Made by a program: the position numbers and the translations under genes. Below, in pieces: positions 34,698-45,667 of a DNA stretch of 64,000 nucleotides (positions within the stretch are counted from its first letter, which is position 1; each line of letters begins with the position of its first letter). Under the pieces are notes generated by a model, which saw only the letters and a program-made list of their open reading frames with translations, made no database searches and was not told the DNA's origin. The DNA is from Ulva prolifera (lineage: Eukaryota; Chlorophyta; Ulvophyceae; Ulvales; Ulvaceae), in NCBI GenBank assembly GCA_023078555.1, contig CM041196.1, positions 6,451,652 to 6,515,651 of the forward strand. The letters run 5' to 3'.

Positions 34698-36309
34698 GTC
34701 CGTTAGCTGTCGCGGCAGCGCTGTCGTTAGCTGTCGCTGCAGCGCTGGCAGCGCTACCAGCTGGTATGGAACTATACAACGCTGTTCTTCCTGCAGGAGC
34801 TAATAGATTGTAACAACACCAGATTTCCGCGCGCATACTCTCTTGTGACCTTCGTGCACGAGGCTGACCATCGCCGCGATCGTCGACGTCACGGTCTCTG
34901 GAGATCTCTGTCAGCTGCCTTTCCACATATGGCAATACGGAGCATTCTGTCGCGGAGGCTGTGTATATCAACTGTGAGCATGTTCATATGCGTGCATGTG
35001 ATGCGTTCAACATGTCTGCATGCGGCATTTGCGTTTACCTCACACGCGAGGGCCCGGCGGGATGTACGCGCACTTGAGCTTGCGGCGGAGGTAGAGGGAA
35101 GCCAGCAATGCTAGGCATCACCGGTGTGAACCGACGCACCGAAATTCGTACCGTTCCTGGGTAGTCATGTTTCTCGTTATTAGGGGGTCTCCCGGGTGCC
35201 CAGCCAGCACTGCAGCACCCCGCATGCATCTCGGCCCGGAGGCTGCGTGGGTGGCCTGCGAGGGTCATGTCCGGCCGAAGCCAGCAACACCGCTGCGACA
35301 CCGCTGTTGCCTCTTGAATGCCCCGAACACATCACATTGTTGTAGTGATTGTTGTAAATAATTGATTTGGTGCTGGCAGCGGCAGCGATGCAACTGTACA
35401 GTTGACCGTGCACGTAGGCGTCGGGACCGTCACTCCGCAGATTCGCTGTCGTGCCTGACCCGATTGAAAATGCTGAAGGAAAGGGATTGATATTTAGCTA
35501 CATGGTGTATGCATATGTTGCACAGCAGACGTATCGTTCTTTCGACTACTGCTCCGTCTCAGCGCTAGCGACAGTACCTTTCCATCACAGACTCCAGATA
35601 TTTTTCGACAAGTGCCGTGCAGTAGTCATTCTGTAGTGTTGAGGCTCATTGTTTACGCACATAGGTACTACAAAGTATGTATAGAGTGCGTGACGCCATC
35701 GCAGCCAGCCGTTCAAGACAGACGCGAATGATGCTATAGCCGCTTGTTATCCGATGACACAACTGATAGCTGCCGTGATGTGCATCAGGGACACGTCATG
35801 TCATCTTGCAGTGATGCCCAATGGACCACCACCACAGCTGCCATACAGGCAATGTGTGCACTGGAGCCTACTGCCTGCAGTAGCATTGGCCCGCATGCTA
35901 GCTTGCACTTTTTGTTTCTGTGTTGCAACGGATCCCATCGTTGTCTTGCTACGGAAGTCGTTGCACTGATCGCGGAAGGACAAGGTAGCACACTGATCCC
36001 AACAGCCCCACATCTGAGGCCGCACCAGGGCAGAAACAATGCATACATGGCTATTTGTCCGTTTCACTGCACATGCACGTAGGCTTACACCAACTTCACC
36101 TGGATAAGAGATGGAAAGGTACTGTCCGATCATCTTTACACCATGGTCCTCGAGAGGGAAGATGCCTCAGCAGTGAGATTGCAGGCATCGGAGCATGTGC
36201 GACACGGCAGCTTTCCACTGATTTCACTGTAAGGAAAGGCAAAAGCACCAGAATGTATAACGTTTGCAATGCAATTGATTCATGCCCTGTGGCTGTGTGA
36301 ACGTCATAG
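34698..36309. other. Intergenic, no gene seen
   Basis: Holds repeat R2 copy 1 (35165-35335). Open frames are short and without recognised domains. Confidence 0.5.
35165..35335 (+). repeat. Dispersed repeat R2, copy 1
   Basis: TTTCTCGTTATTAGGGGGTC, GGCCCGGAGGCTGCGTGGGT and CACCGCTGCGACACCGCTG align in inverse orientation with 38178-38340 at high identity. Class unknown. Confidence 0.8.
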
Positions 36310-37330
36310 ACCTGAGATTGAGTGCGCCAGCAGAGACACAGGCTACCACAACGGCCTCATTTTGTTGAGGCTGACGCCTGAAATCCATGGTCATGGTCTC
36401 TAATTTATGCACATTAACATGCCATGGAATAAGAGTTGTCAGGTCTTAAATGCCACAGTGGTGTGCTGTGGTGTGCTGTGAGAGTGCCGCAAAAGTGTCG
36501 AATTGAGTGGCAGCAGAGATATGGGCTACCTTCAGGCACTCATTGTGGAGCAGCTGATGCTGACGTTTGGCAGTGATAGTCACTGTTATATGTGCATGGA
36601 CATATCAAAGAATCACAGCTGTTTGATCTGAAGTGCCACAGTGGTGTGCTCGGGTGTGCTGTGAGAATGCCGCAAAAGTGCCGAATCGAGTGGCAGCAGA
36701 GATATGGGCTACCTTCAGGCACTCATTGTGGAGCAGCTGATGCTGACGTTTGGCAGTGACAGCCACTGTTATATGTGCATGGACATATCAAAGAATCACA
36801 GCTGTTTGATCTGAAGTGCCACAGTGGTGTGCTCGGGTGTGCTGTGAGAATGCCGCAAAAGTGCCGAATCGAGTGGCAGCAGAGATATGGACTGCCTTCA
36901 GGCACTCATTGTGGAGCAGGTGATGCTGACGTTTGGCAGTGACAGTCACTGTTATATGTGCATCGACATACCAAAGAATCACAGCTGTTTGATCTGAAGT
37001 GCCACAGTGGTGTGCTCGGGTGTGCTGTGAGAATGCCGCAAAAGTGCCGAATCGAGTGGCAGCAGAGATATGGACTGCCTTCAGGCACTCATTGTGGAGC
37101 AGCTGATTCTATCGTTTGGCAGAGATAGTCACTGTTACATGTGCATCGACATATCAAAGAATCACAGCTGCCATTTCTGAAGTGCCACAGTGGCGTGCTC
37201 GGGTGTGTGAGAGCATGCCGCACAGGTGCCCGATCGTGTGCCAACAGAGATGTGGACTACCACAATACAGTCACTGTGGAGCAGCTGTAGGTGTTGTTGG
37301 GCAGGCATGGTGCCTGACATATGCAGATGA
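36310..37330. repeat. 183-bp tandem satellite
   Basis: Three unit starts CTCATTGTGGAGCAG lie exactly 183 bp apart (36539, 36722, 36905, with a fourth at 37088). Each unit contains TGACGTTTGGCAGTGA, ATATCAAAGAATCACAGCTG and GAATGCCGCAAAAGTGCCGA. Central units are nearly identical; the outer ones (36310-36530 and from 37110) decay and carry deletions. The repeated 60-codon minus-strand frames follow from 183 being divisible by 3 and are not genes. Confidence 0.9.
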
Positions 37331-38177
37331 GCTTTTGAGATCCAAATAAGGACACAAAAAAGCTTCTTACGAGGTACACAACTCTGAGCTTACTCAATCT
37401 GAGGTGCACTTGCACCAATGCCTGCTGGTCAAGTTGAAGCTTAGCAGCTCCGGCTCTGTCTTGATTCAAGAGCGGCGCAACGAGTTGCTCCTGAAATTCT
37501 GCGGCCGGTGTGCTTTGCAATGTGTGTCAGCTGCTGTGGGGAGGTGCTCATTGAAGAATTCTGCCTCAAAAAATTCACGCACGCTTATTGCATCGACTCA
37601 ACGAAAGTTGTGCAGCAAATAAGTGCAGTCTGCAAACAGCAAACCGACTGCAACCAACTATAGGTTGCATACCGTTGCCTCGACAACAGTGGTGGTGGTT
37701 CCGGCACTGCTGCGGATGACCATGATGAATTCTTAGATCACACTGCAATGTGCTTGCTGGAATTGTTCCACCGAAAGCAGTTTGGACGCAGCTGCGATGG
37801 CAGTGCGTTGCACTGGGCTTGCATAAAATGACCCACTTATGTGAAGAGCGAAATCTACGGGCTGAAGCATAGCTATCAAAAAGTCATACAGCAAAAGCTA
37901 CTGCATTCTACCTGTCAAAAACTTGCATGTGTCCGGATATCAGGATGTGCTACCGAACGTGCGCACAGGAAGGTCGAGCTCAGAACAGAGAGCACATGCT
38001 TCGCGCCATATGGCAGAATATAAGAATATACAATTGTCTACTGACGCGGGCAACACTGTCAACACGACAGCGACTCTATGAAGCGACGGTCCGGACGCCT
38101 ACGTGCACGGTCAATTGCACGGTTGCATTACTGCCGCACCAGATCAGTCATTTACATCGAGCATAAGCGCAATGTGA
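37331..38177. other. No gene supported
   Basis: Open frames at 37257-37622 and 37841-38166 have no recognised similarity. A frame after TATAG at about 37663 reads VAYRCLDNSGGGSGTAADDH and could be an exon, but no partner was found. Confidence 0.4.
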
Positions 38178-38340
38178 TGGGTTTGGGGCCTTCAGGAGGC
38201 AGCAGCGGTGTCGCAGCGGTGTTGCTGCCTTGCGGACATGACCCTCGCAGGCCACCCACGCAGCCTCCGGGCCGATATGCATGCGGCTGGGCACCCTGGC
38301 TGGCTGGGCACCCGGGAGACCCCCTAATAACGAGAAACCA
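38178..38340 (-). repeat. Dispersed repeat R2, copy 2 (inverted)
   Basis: Inverse of 35165-35335, ending CCCCCTAATAACGAGAAACC. It directly adjoins LINE-1 sequence. Confidence 0.8.
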
Positions 38341-39202
38341 CCATTGGGGTTGGGGGGTTGTGCTGGGGGAGGCGGGGGCCTCCCCGGGCTGGGGGTTGTT
38401 GCGGTCTCGCTGTTTGTTTGCTGGGCGGCCTTGGCTGCTTGTGCTTCCGGGGCTCGTGCGCCTTGCTGTTGGGCGGGGTTCGGGTGGGGATGGGCATGTT
38501 GGCGTGGGCGTGTGTGTGGTTGTGTTACAAAGGAAAAAGCCGGAGGGGCAGGTAGCACCGCCAGGACCAAAAGGGAGAGCACAAGAAACGCAATGCGCAC
38601 GCAGCAGGAGAGCCACAGCCAACGCCAAGGCACAACGAGCACACACACACCCCCACGCTCCCACACACTACCACACGAACCACTCACTGACACCCGACCC
38701 ACGCACCCACGCACCCGCACGCGGCCCAGACCCGACCCCCAACACACACACCCACACGCCAACACGCTACACGACCCCGCCGCCCGCGCGGCAGCAGCAG
38801 CCCCATGCAGCGGCCCGGCCGGCGCCGGCCCCACACGGAAGCCGCCGGGGGCCCCCAGGACCCCCGCCCCAACGCCCCGATCAGGCCAGCCCCGGGCGCC
38901 GGAACAACACACACGGGGGCGCCCCCATCCGCGGACCCACCCGGAACGGAGCACGCCCGAGGCGCGCCGTGTTCGGGGGCCGGGGCACACGGCCGCGGCA
39001 GCACACGCCGCCTACCAGCGCGTCCGAGCCTCGGACGGCGCCCGGCCCGCGTGTGTGTGGTTGTGTGGCCGTGTCGCTGTGTCCGGCGCGGGTGCTGCCG
39101 TTGCGTGGGTGTTTTGGTGTGCGCTTCGTGTGGCTTGCTGCGTGGTGTGCGTTTCCCCTGCTTTTTGCTTGCGGTGCTACCTGCCTCGCTTGCTTTGTCC
39201 TT

Positions 39203-39205
<3 letters not shown>
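38341..39205 (+). mobile_element. LINE-1 3' end (plus) split by a second LINE-1 3' end (minus)
   Basis: GT-rich LINE-1 3' UTR runs from about 38341 to 38524 and resumes at 39066-39205, ending GCTTTGTCCTTGTAA. Between them 38525-39049 is an inverted LINE-1 3' end (starts TTACAAAGGAAAAAGCCGG). The join sites carry an identical 16-bp duplication CGTGTGTGTGGTTGTG at 38509-38524 and 39050-39065. Long frames over this stretch are low-complexity shadows. Confidence 0.8.
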
Positions 39206-39240
<35 letters not shown>

Positions 39241-39355
39241 CGCACACGCACACGCACACGCACACGCACACGCACACGCACACGCACACGCACACGCACA
39301 CGCACACGCACACGCACACGCACACGCACACGCACACGCACACGCACACGCACGT
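39206..39355. repeat. CA and CACACG microsatellite
   Basis: About 28 bp of CA repeats, then about 20 copies of the hexamer CGCACA up to ACGTTTTGG. It starts right at the LINE-1 TTGTAA terminus. Confidence 0.95.
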
Positions 39356-39639
39356 TTTGGAATCTGGGCGCATTGTTTCCTGTCGGCAAAGCCACTGATG
39401 ATTGAGAGATAGTCGCGCAGCCTGGCGTGTGGAGCACGCGCGCTGCAATCGTGAAACTATACACTGAGAACCAGCTGCGTGCCCACGAGAAAGGCTTCCA
39501 GCTTAATCTGAATCGCGATACATTTGTGCAATCAGGCCGTATCCAGTGCAAGGGGGAAAAGCTTCCCCACTGGTACGATCTGGAACCGAAGACATGGCCA
39601 GCGCAGGCGTACATCCGTCGATTCCTTGCCGCCCGCCCC

Positions 39640-39722
39640 GATGTAAAGTAAAAGTAAATCTAAATTTACTGAGCCGTATCCTATTGGACATTGACAAATC
39701 CGAATTAACGGGACCACATAAG
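39640..39722 (-). repeat. S1 repeat, 3' fragment
   Basis: GATGTAAAGTAAAAGTAAAT, CTGAGCCGTATCCTATTGGA and GGGACCACATAAGCC are the inverse of the S1 tail. Confidence 0.75.
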
Positions 39723-42167
39723 CCCATGTCAGCAAGTCCGTCCTGAATGCTTGCACCACCCTTCAAGACCAGTTCAACTTGATCGGGTCTTTGAAGGGCT
39801 GGTCGTACATGACGGAGGGCGGTGTAGTCCTGCGGTCTTTTATTGAAGCGACAGGTGCAATCATTACATCACCATTGTGCACAGCTCAACCCACAAGCTT
39901 ATACTTGTTGGTCTGCTTGGACTACCGCCGGCATTATGCGTTCCTGTGGTCATGAGATCGACACCTACCACTGCCCACCGGATGCATGGGGGTGGCGTAT
40001 GGGTATGACGGACGACGGACGCGACATGCATGACTACCCTGGGCCGAGTACAGCGCGCGGTGTTCCATGGCGCAACAGCACGATCACGTACGGGCCACGG
40101 CCGTGCACGGACACGCCGCGGTACCAGCAGGTACATGCATGTCGAACATCGAGATAGCAGACGTGCCCGTGACATGCTTGTGTACAGCCGCCTCACTGCC
40201 GCATGCAGGCGCGTGCGTCTCGCCCAGGTCGAAAGTGTCGGCGCAGCGCTGACACCAGCTGGCTAGCGCGAGTCATGGCTCACAAGCATGCTGCGCAGCA
40301 CAACATGCAGCTGTCGCTTCGCCCAATGGACCCAGCCACCGGTGAGCTCGAGCTCACGATCGTTGGCTAGCAAAAATACCTTCAAGATGCTCCCGAGGAG
40401 CATGCATGCTCATGCTCATATACCTGCAGCCGCTGCGCTCGAGCGGAGATCTCCGCGAATTCGAACCGCCTGCAGCTCCCGCGCGCGCGCAATTTCTGGT
40501 GGCCGGCGGACATTTGCCCGGAGTTCATCATGATCAATTCTTCCGGGATAATTCGGATGCGACTCGGTTTCGGTATTTGCAATTGGCTTCTTCCGTTCCC
40601 TCATTTGCAAAATTCTTCCGGGATCCTGGGTCCTGCAGGGAGCCCGCTTCCATGGGGCCACCTTCCGGATACCGGTCAGTGTCTCGAAGTGCAAGCGGTG
40701 CACCGCGGTGGCCTTGTCATGCGCCAGCGCACGCTCGCCGCCATAAACAGCAAGTTTGCTTAAGCTTAGCGACGGTGCATCGCACTGCACATTCGCGACG
40801 CCTCCTCAACTTTCAATTGTCCACGCGCCAGTCTCCAATTTCAAAGTGGCCCAGAGATGCACATGTGAGCGTGGAAATCAGGCCTATCACATAAGTACAG
40901 CCTGAGCAGCACCACAGCAGGCTTTTGGACCCGAGTGACATTTGGCCATGGGGTACCGGTAGGCATGATGCGGCTGGAGTATATGTAAGGCAGTACCGTG
41001 TACGGCCTGTAGGCCTTCAGATTCCGCGATGAAGAAGCAGTTAGCTTGAACCTCACATAAGTAGGAGCACTGGTTCCTGAATTCTGAGTATGCATGCACT
41101 CGGGCATCGTGCCTTGGGCACGCGTGGGCCACATCATGTCTGCTCCACGAGCATTGATCATTATCATAGCTGTGCAAGATGGTGAATGAGTTGAAAGGCC
41201 GGTACAAGGCAGGGGCCGCTGGCATGCATGCATACTGCAGGGGCAGGGGCATGAAGCAGCAACGGGCAGCAGGTGGGGGCACAGCTGACTCTGAAACCCA
41301 GATGCAACTTGACGACCTTGTGGCCGCTGCGGATGGTCATGATGCATGAACATATAGAGCACGTCTTGCGGAAAGACGTGCTCTATATGTTCATGCATCA
41401 TGACCATCCGCAGCGGCCACAAGTCCACGTTCACTTCGTGGCTGAAGGGTACCGTCCTTCGAATCCTGCGGCAATCGAGCTTCCGGTAGCGCAAGTCAGG
41501 TTTCATGTGATACGAAAGTTCTGAAGAGCAGGTCTTGACCTCGGTTCCATAGTTGCACAAGCGTGTGCAGGAGTGCCGATGCAGTTACAAGTGGGTCTTA
41601 CTAGCGTGTCTCACTGCGGATGCACGTCTGCACGGCTTTCGGTGTAACTCATCGATCGCGACCACAGGAGGCGATGCGAGATAGTTGCAGCTGTCCATGC
41701 ATTCCGAAGCAGAGTCCGGGTGATCAGCGGCAGCTGCAGCGGCCATGCTGCGAGGACCAGTGGTGTCTGTGGCCACGACCAGTGCGCTTTGAAGTAGCAG
41801 TGGCGTTTGACCCTCGCCATATCGCTTAGTCGACTTCTGATGTGTACAATCTGAGATGTATGTATCTTTCGGTGACAGGTTAAGGCTCAAGACAAGCGGC
41901 ATCCAACGACGTAGTGTGAACGGTGTCCGACTCGTCTGCCTCGCCTTGCTTCGACATCGACAACCGTTCAGCCGCGATCACTATCAGAGTTGTGTTGCAC
42001 GATTGACAGCTACTTGTAGCACATAGCATTAGGCTGATAGCTTGTGCACAGTGCCTCGCTTTCGAGTGAGTGCCGACAGCTCGAGCTGCGACAGCTTGAC
42101 CTGCTGCAACTAGGCACACGCAAGCTGATCGCTTACGGCCCGTCATCAGCAAGCGGCACCATCGGAG
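39723..42167. other. Intergenic, no gene seen
   Basis: Contains a diverged LINE-2 tail (about 40541-40615: GGATGCGACTCGGTTTCGGT) and the perfect hairpin at 41317-41423. Several minus-strand frames (for example 40841-41560) only exist because they read through the hairpin. Confidence 0.5.
41317..41423. repeat. Perfect 51-bp inverted repeat with 5-nt loop
   Basis: The arm 41317-41367 (CTTGTGGCCGCTGCGGATGG to AGCACGTCTT) is exactly complementary to 41373-41423; the loop is GCGGA. A transcript would fold into an uninterrupted 51-bp stem. It resembles no other repeat in this window. Confidence 0.95.
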
Positions 42168-43447
42168 ATGCAGCGCATACATGTCCCCAATCGACATGAA
42201 GTAGCTGACTATGCGACAGATTGGACGCGCAGCGGAAATGGCGGGTTCAGCTCAGGCCTCTTCAATTGCTTCGATGACCTGGGAATATGCTACACATCAT
42301 TCTTCTGCGCTTCACGTGCGCGCGCGAAGCTGGGCTTCGACTTGACATGGCTGCACCGCTTCGCCTGGATGTTTTCTTTGTGCTTTGGGAGCGCAATAGC
42401 TCCCTTGGTGGTGTATTGTCCATGTGCCTACCCATACGTGCTTTCAAACGGCGCACTCGGGGCTTACATCAGGATTCGCTTCAGAAGGAAGTATGGCCTC
42501 CCGCCCAGGATCATCGAGGGTGTGTTTCAAGCTCACAATCTTACGATGTCTAGCGCTATCTCAAATGACAGCTGCTGTGACTGGCGCATCATGCAGCTCA
42601 GTCGAAAATTCAGCATGCTGTGTGTCCAGCTGAGAAACAGTTTCAAGCTGCCTGCCAACTCAACCACATGCACCGAGCTCGTCATATATTCACGCGCTCT
42701 AGTGCTGTCCGTTTGTGAAGGAATGCTGTGCATGAGCCAGCCTGTACCAGTGCAGACTGCGTTTTTGCCCCACAGCACTTGCGCTTTCGCGGTGCTGCCC
42801 GCCTTGCTGCCTTTGTCCTTGTAACACAGCACTTGCAGGCCCAGGGGGACTCCCTCGGAGTATCCGGGCCCGTCCGACGTTTGGTGAGGCGACGACTCCA
42901 TTTCATGTGGTTCTCACAGATACAGTCGTGTGCCCGAGAAGTAATGCATTACTGATTGTGATCAGCACATGTCCAGATTAAGACTTCAGATTTCTCAGAG
43001 TTACTGTGAGGACGGATTAAAAGCTACCCCCTCCGTTTCAGGAGGTCGTGGGTTCGATTCTGCGTGCGCTTTGGGGAATCGCAACGGCCGTACGTGACCA
43101 CCTCGCTTAGCACAGCAGGAGGCCCTGTGAGTTGTGTACGGTCGTCTGAGGGGGGTTTCCAGGTGGTTTACCCCTTCGGCATATGTGGTCCCGCTAATTC
43201 GGAGTTGTCAATGTCCAATAGGATATGGCTCAGGAAATTCAGATTTACTTTACTGTGCTTTACTAGTAGTACTCCACATGTTCAAAGGCATGCGTGGTTC
43301 AAAGACACGCAGCAGAAGCCACTCTGGCATGCAGACCTTATAGTCCACACCGTGTGCGACAGCTGTGCCACAGCCCAGGAGCTGCGCCACCTGAAGTACC
43401 TGAAAAAGGTGGACTCTGGTCCCCAAAAGCTGCCCAAGAGCACTTGA
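42168..43447 (+). CDS. PLAC8-family Cys-rich protein (copy 2)
   Basis: Two exons, 42168-42519 and 43335-43447, phase 1; 154 residues. Exon 1 has GGFSSGLFNCFDDLGICYTS, a hydrophobic stretch (FAWMFSLCFGSAIAPLVVYC) and FRRKYGLPPRIIE. Exon 2 gives VHTVCDSCATAQELRHLKYL. The first Cys cluster has FFCASRARA where copy 1 has FCCPCHAYG, so one CPC-type motif is lost. The intron is 815 bp and contains a 42-bp LINE-1 3' end and a long S1 copy. The splice pair matches copy 1 exactly in position. Function unknown beyond family membership. Confidence 0.8.
42782..42823 (+). mobile_element. LINE-1, 42-bp solo 3' end with 12-bp duplication
   Basis: GCTTTCGCGGTGCTGCCCGC to CTTTGTCCTTGTAA matches the last bases of LINE-1. 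It is flanked by CACAGCACTTGC at 42770-42781 and 42824-42835, exact over 12 bp. It lies in the intron of PLAC8 copy 2. Confidence 0.85.
43008..43256 (+). repeat. S1 SINE-like repeat, long copy 2
   Basis: Starts GAGGACGGATTAAAAGC, has the CCTCC-GTTTCA-GGAGG stem-loop, the B box GGTTCGATTC (43051-43060), CGGTCGTCTGAGGGGGGTTT and the tail ending AAATTCAGATTTACTTTACT. It is in the PLAC8 copy 2 intron. Confidence 0.75.
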
Positions 43448-43599
43448 GACAATCGGTGGCAGCGCCGCCTGTTCATCCCTGGTATGATCCTCCTACAGTG
43501 TAGCTGAGTTGCGTCACCTATGGGGCAGCACTGAACCCAAATATGTGGCCGACCGGCCCGCCCAACGACAATGATGTACGGTCGAGGATGCCTCACACA

Positions 43600-43658
43600 A
43601 AGTGGACCAGAATGTCTGTTTCCGGTTCGTGTGATCGGGCCCGACGACCCAACACTGC
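43600..43658 (+). mobile_element. hAT-like MITE, copy 4 (right half)
   Basis: CCAGAATGTCTGTTTCCGG, GTGATCGGGCCCGACGACCC and AACACTG match the right half of the family. No left terminus or duplication was found. Confidence 0.55.
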
Positions 43659-43695
43659 TGTCCAGGTCTGTAGCTGCAGCATGCACTCAGCCTCG

Positions 43696-45667
43696 GCTGA
43701 TTGCCATGTGGCAGCGCCATGTGGCAGCGCAGTTGCAGGCTACGGTCGCCGAGGACGGGATTGTGGTCTGCGGCACGCCGCTCGGCACCGACGCCTTCAT
43801 TGAAGCCCACGTGAAGCAGCGCTGCCAGCACACAACGGCGCTCATCGACAAGCTGATCGGGCTGCCCCTGCCGGCGCATTCGAAGTGGGCGGTCCTGTAC
43901 TATTGCCTCCAGCACAGGGAGGCACACCTCCTCCGCAACACGAGCTGGGGTGCGCTCCGGGACTATCTGCCGACCGTCGAGGACGCCACGCTGCGTGCCC
44001 TGTGCAACATCATGGATGTGGCTGACCTGACCAAGGCTCAGGCCGAGCAGGCCCTCCTGCCTCACCGCCATGGCGGCATGGGGCTCCGGCACTACACCGC
44101 GGATGTGGCGGATGCGGCACGCCTTTCATCAGCTGCGCTGGCGAAGTGTGCGCTGGTCGACGGTGTTGAGCGTGGCCAGCCGTTCCGCGGCAGCGCAGCC
44201 GTGGAGCTGCAGGGTGTCCTTGACCGGCTGCGCGCGACGTGGGGTCACGCGATCGCCGACCTCGGCGCCGGCCCTGCTGACGCCGCAGCATGGGCGCTGG
44301 ACACCACAGCGAAGCTGCGCCTGACGCAGCTGCAGCGGGCGATATCGCGCGCTGAGGCTGACGGGCGCAAGGCCGCCATGTTTGCTGCGCTCTTCATGGC
44401 CGGCAGTGGCCGGACGTCCCAGTTCACTGAAGACGGCCAGGCGGCGGCAGCCAGATTACGCAGCTGCATGGGGGCCATGGCATCAGCTTGGCTCACGGCG
44501 CTCCCGGGTCCAGTGACGGGCCTGTCCGACCTGGAGTTTGGCGTGTACGCGCGGCTCCGGCTCGGGGAAGTCCTCCCGCCCCGTCTCAGCGGCAACGATG
44601 GCACATCCTCTGAATGCCCCTGTGGCCGCAGTGATGCGTCTGGTACGCACTCGCTGATCTGCAAGTCGCTGTGGGGTACCGTCGTGGCCCGCCACAATCT
44701 CGTCATGGAGATATGGCGCCGCATCATGGCACGCGGCGGAATCGCGTCAGCGGTCGAGCCTCACATGAGCAGGCTCCCCCGCGGCCTCGGCCCCGGCATT
44801 GGGCTCGCCCGCAACGTCCCGGACAGCACGGACGCAGCTTCCCCGTCACTCACCACCAAATCCTCACCCAACCAGGCCTCGGTCGCGCCCGCTCCTCCTC
44901 ATGGTGCCCAGGCCCCGTGCCCCACCATCCCGCAGCCTGCTCCAGCATGCCCCGACAGCGCGACGCCGTCCCCCACGGCCGACCACCTCGCAACCTCCCC
45001 CGCCCCCGCCGCGGTCGCGCCCGCTCTCTCCTATGGCGCCCAGGCACCCTCTTCCCTTACGTACGCGGCTGTCCGTGCGTCCTCCTGTGCTGCCACAACG
45101 GCGACCGGTGCCGACGCCCCCGCTGGTACGGTTGCCCCCCACACCGCGCAGGCGGTGCCGCAAGCATCGCAGCAGCCGGTCCGAGCACCAGCTGCCCCGT
45201 CGCAGGCTGTGCCCCGGTCCCGCAGACCCGCACAGCGGGGCGACATCCTTGCGTTCTTCCCGGGGGCGCCGGTCATCGGCGACGTGTGCGTCACCCACCC
45301 GCTGGCTTCCTCGAACGTCAGCGCCGCGGCGCTCCGCGACGGTGCCTCGGCAGAGGCCGCCGACCGGCGCAAACGCGAAAAGTACGGCCGGGCCGGCGCG
45401 GGCGCGTTCACGCTGGTCCCGCTGACGCATGAGACGTGCGGCCGTGTTGGCCCGGCCGCCTTTACATTCCTCAACAGGCTTGCTGATGCGGCTGCAGGGT
45501 CTGGCGCGGCCTCTCGGCGGCGTTTCCTGGATCCACCGGGAGAACGCAATGCACGATCTCTCGACGACGCTCTGTCGTGCAGTGGCGCGCCAGGTGCGCG
45601 CCGCAGCTCCGCTGATGGCACGTCACGCGGGCAAGGCAGTTTTGGCGGGACTCACAGTCCCGTCTGA
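43696..45667 (+). CDS. LINE-1 ORF2, C-terminal part (knuckle and RLE-like domain)
   Basis: About 656 codons of element protein; the open frame reaches back to 43571 into flanking DNA. It begins after the polymerase core: VVCGTPLGTDAFIEAHVKQR, SKWAVLYYCLQHREAHLLRN, and LPHRHGGMGLRHYTADV of the thumb region. A CCHC knuckle CPCGRSDASGTHSLIC is followed by RHNLVMEIWRRI. After a proline- and alanine-rich linker comes RRPAQRGDILAFFPGAPVIG, DVCVTHPLA, RKREKYGRAG and VPLTHETCGRVGPAAFTFLN, which fits a restriction-like endonuclease that nicks the target for priming. The frame is intact to its stop, so the insertion is young, but it lacks the polymerase and cannot act alone. Confidence 0.8.

Noticed and set aside
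36540..37088. Repeated 60-codon minus-strand ORFs
   Set aside because: A by-product of the 183-bp satellite period being a multiple of three.
38525..39205. A DNA transposon with 40-bp terminal inverted repeats
   Set aside because: The apparent inverted repeats are two LINE-1 3' ends in opposite orientation; the 16-bp duplication flanks only the inner copy.
38078..39448. Open frames up to 444 codons
   Set aside because: They run over LINE-1 3' UTR ends and CA/CACACG microsatellites in several frames at once; low complexity, no domain.
40841..41560. 239-codon minus-strand ORF
   Set aside because: It exists only because it reads through the perfect hairpin, giving mirrored peptide pieces.
43040..43075. 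tRNA gene at the GGTTCGATTC motif
   Set aside because: Only a B box and one stem-loop fit; the acceptor stem and D arm are missing, and the sequence is repeated with a common tail (S1).
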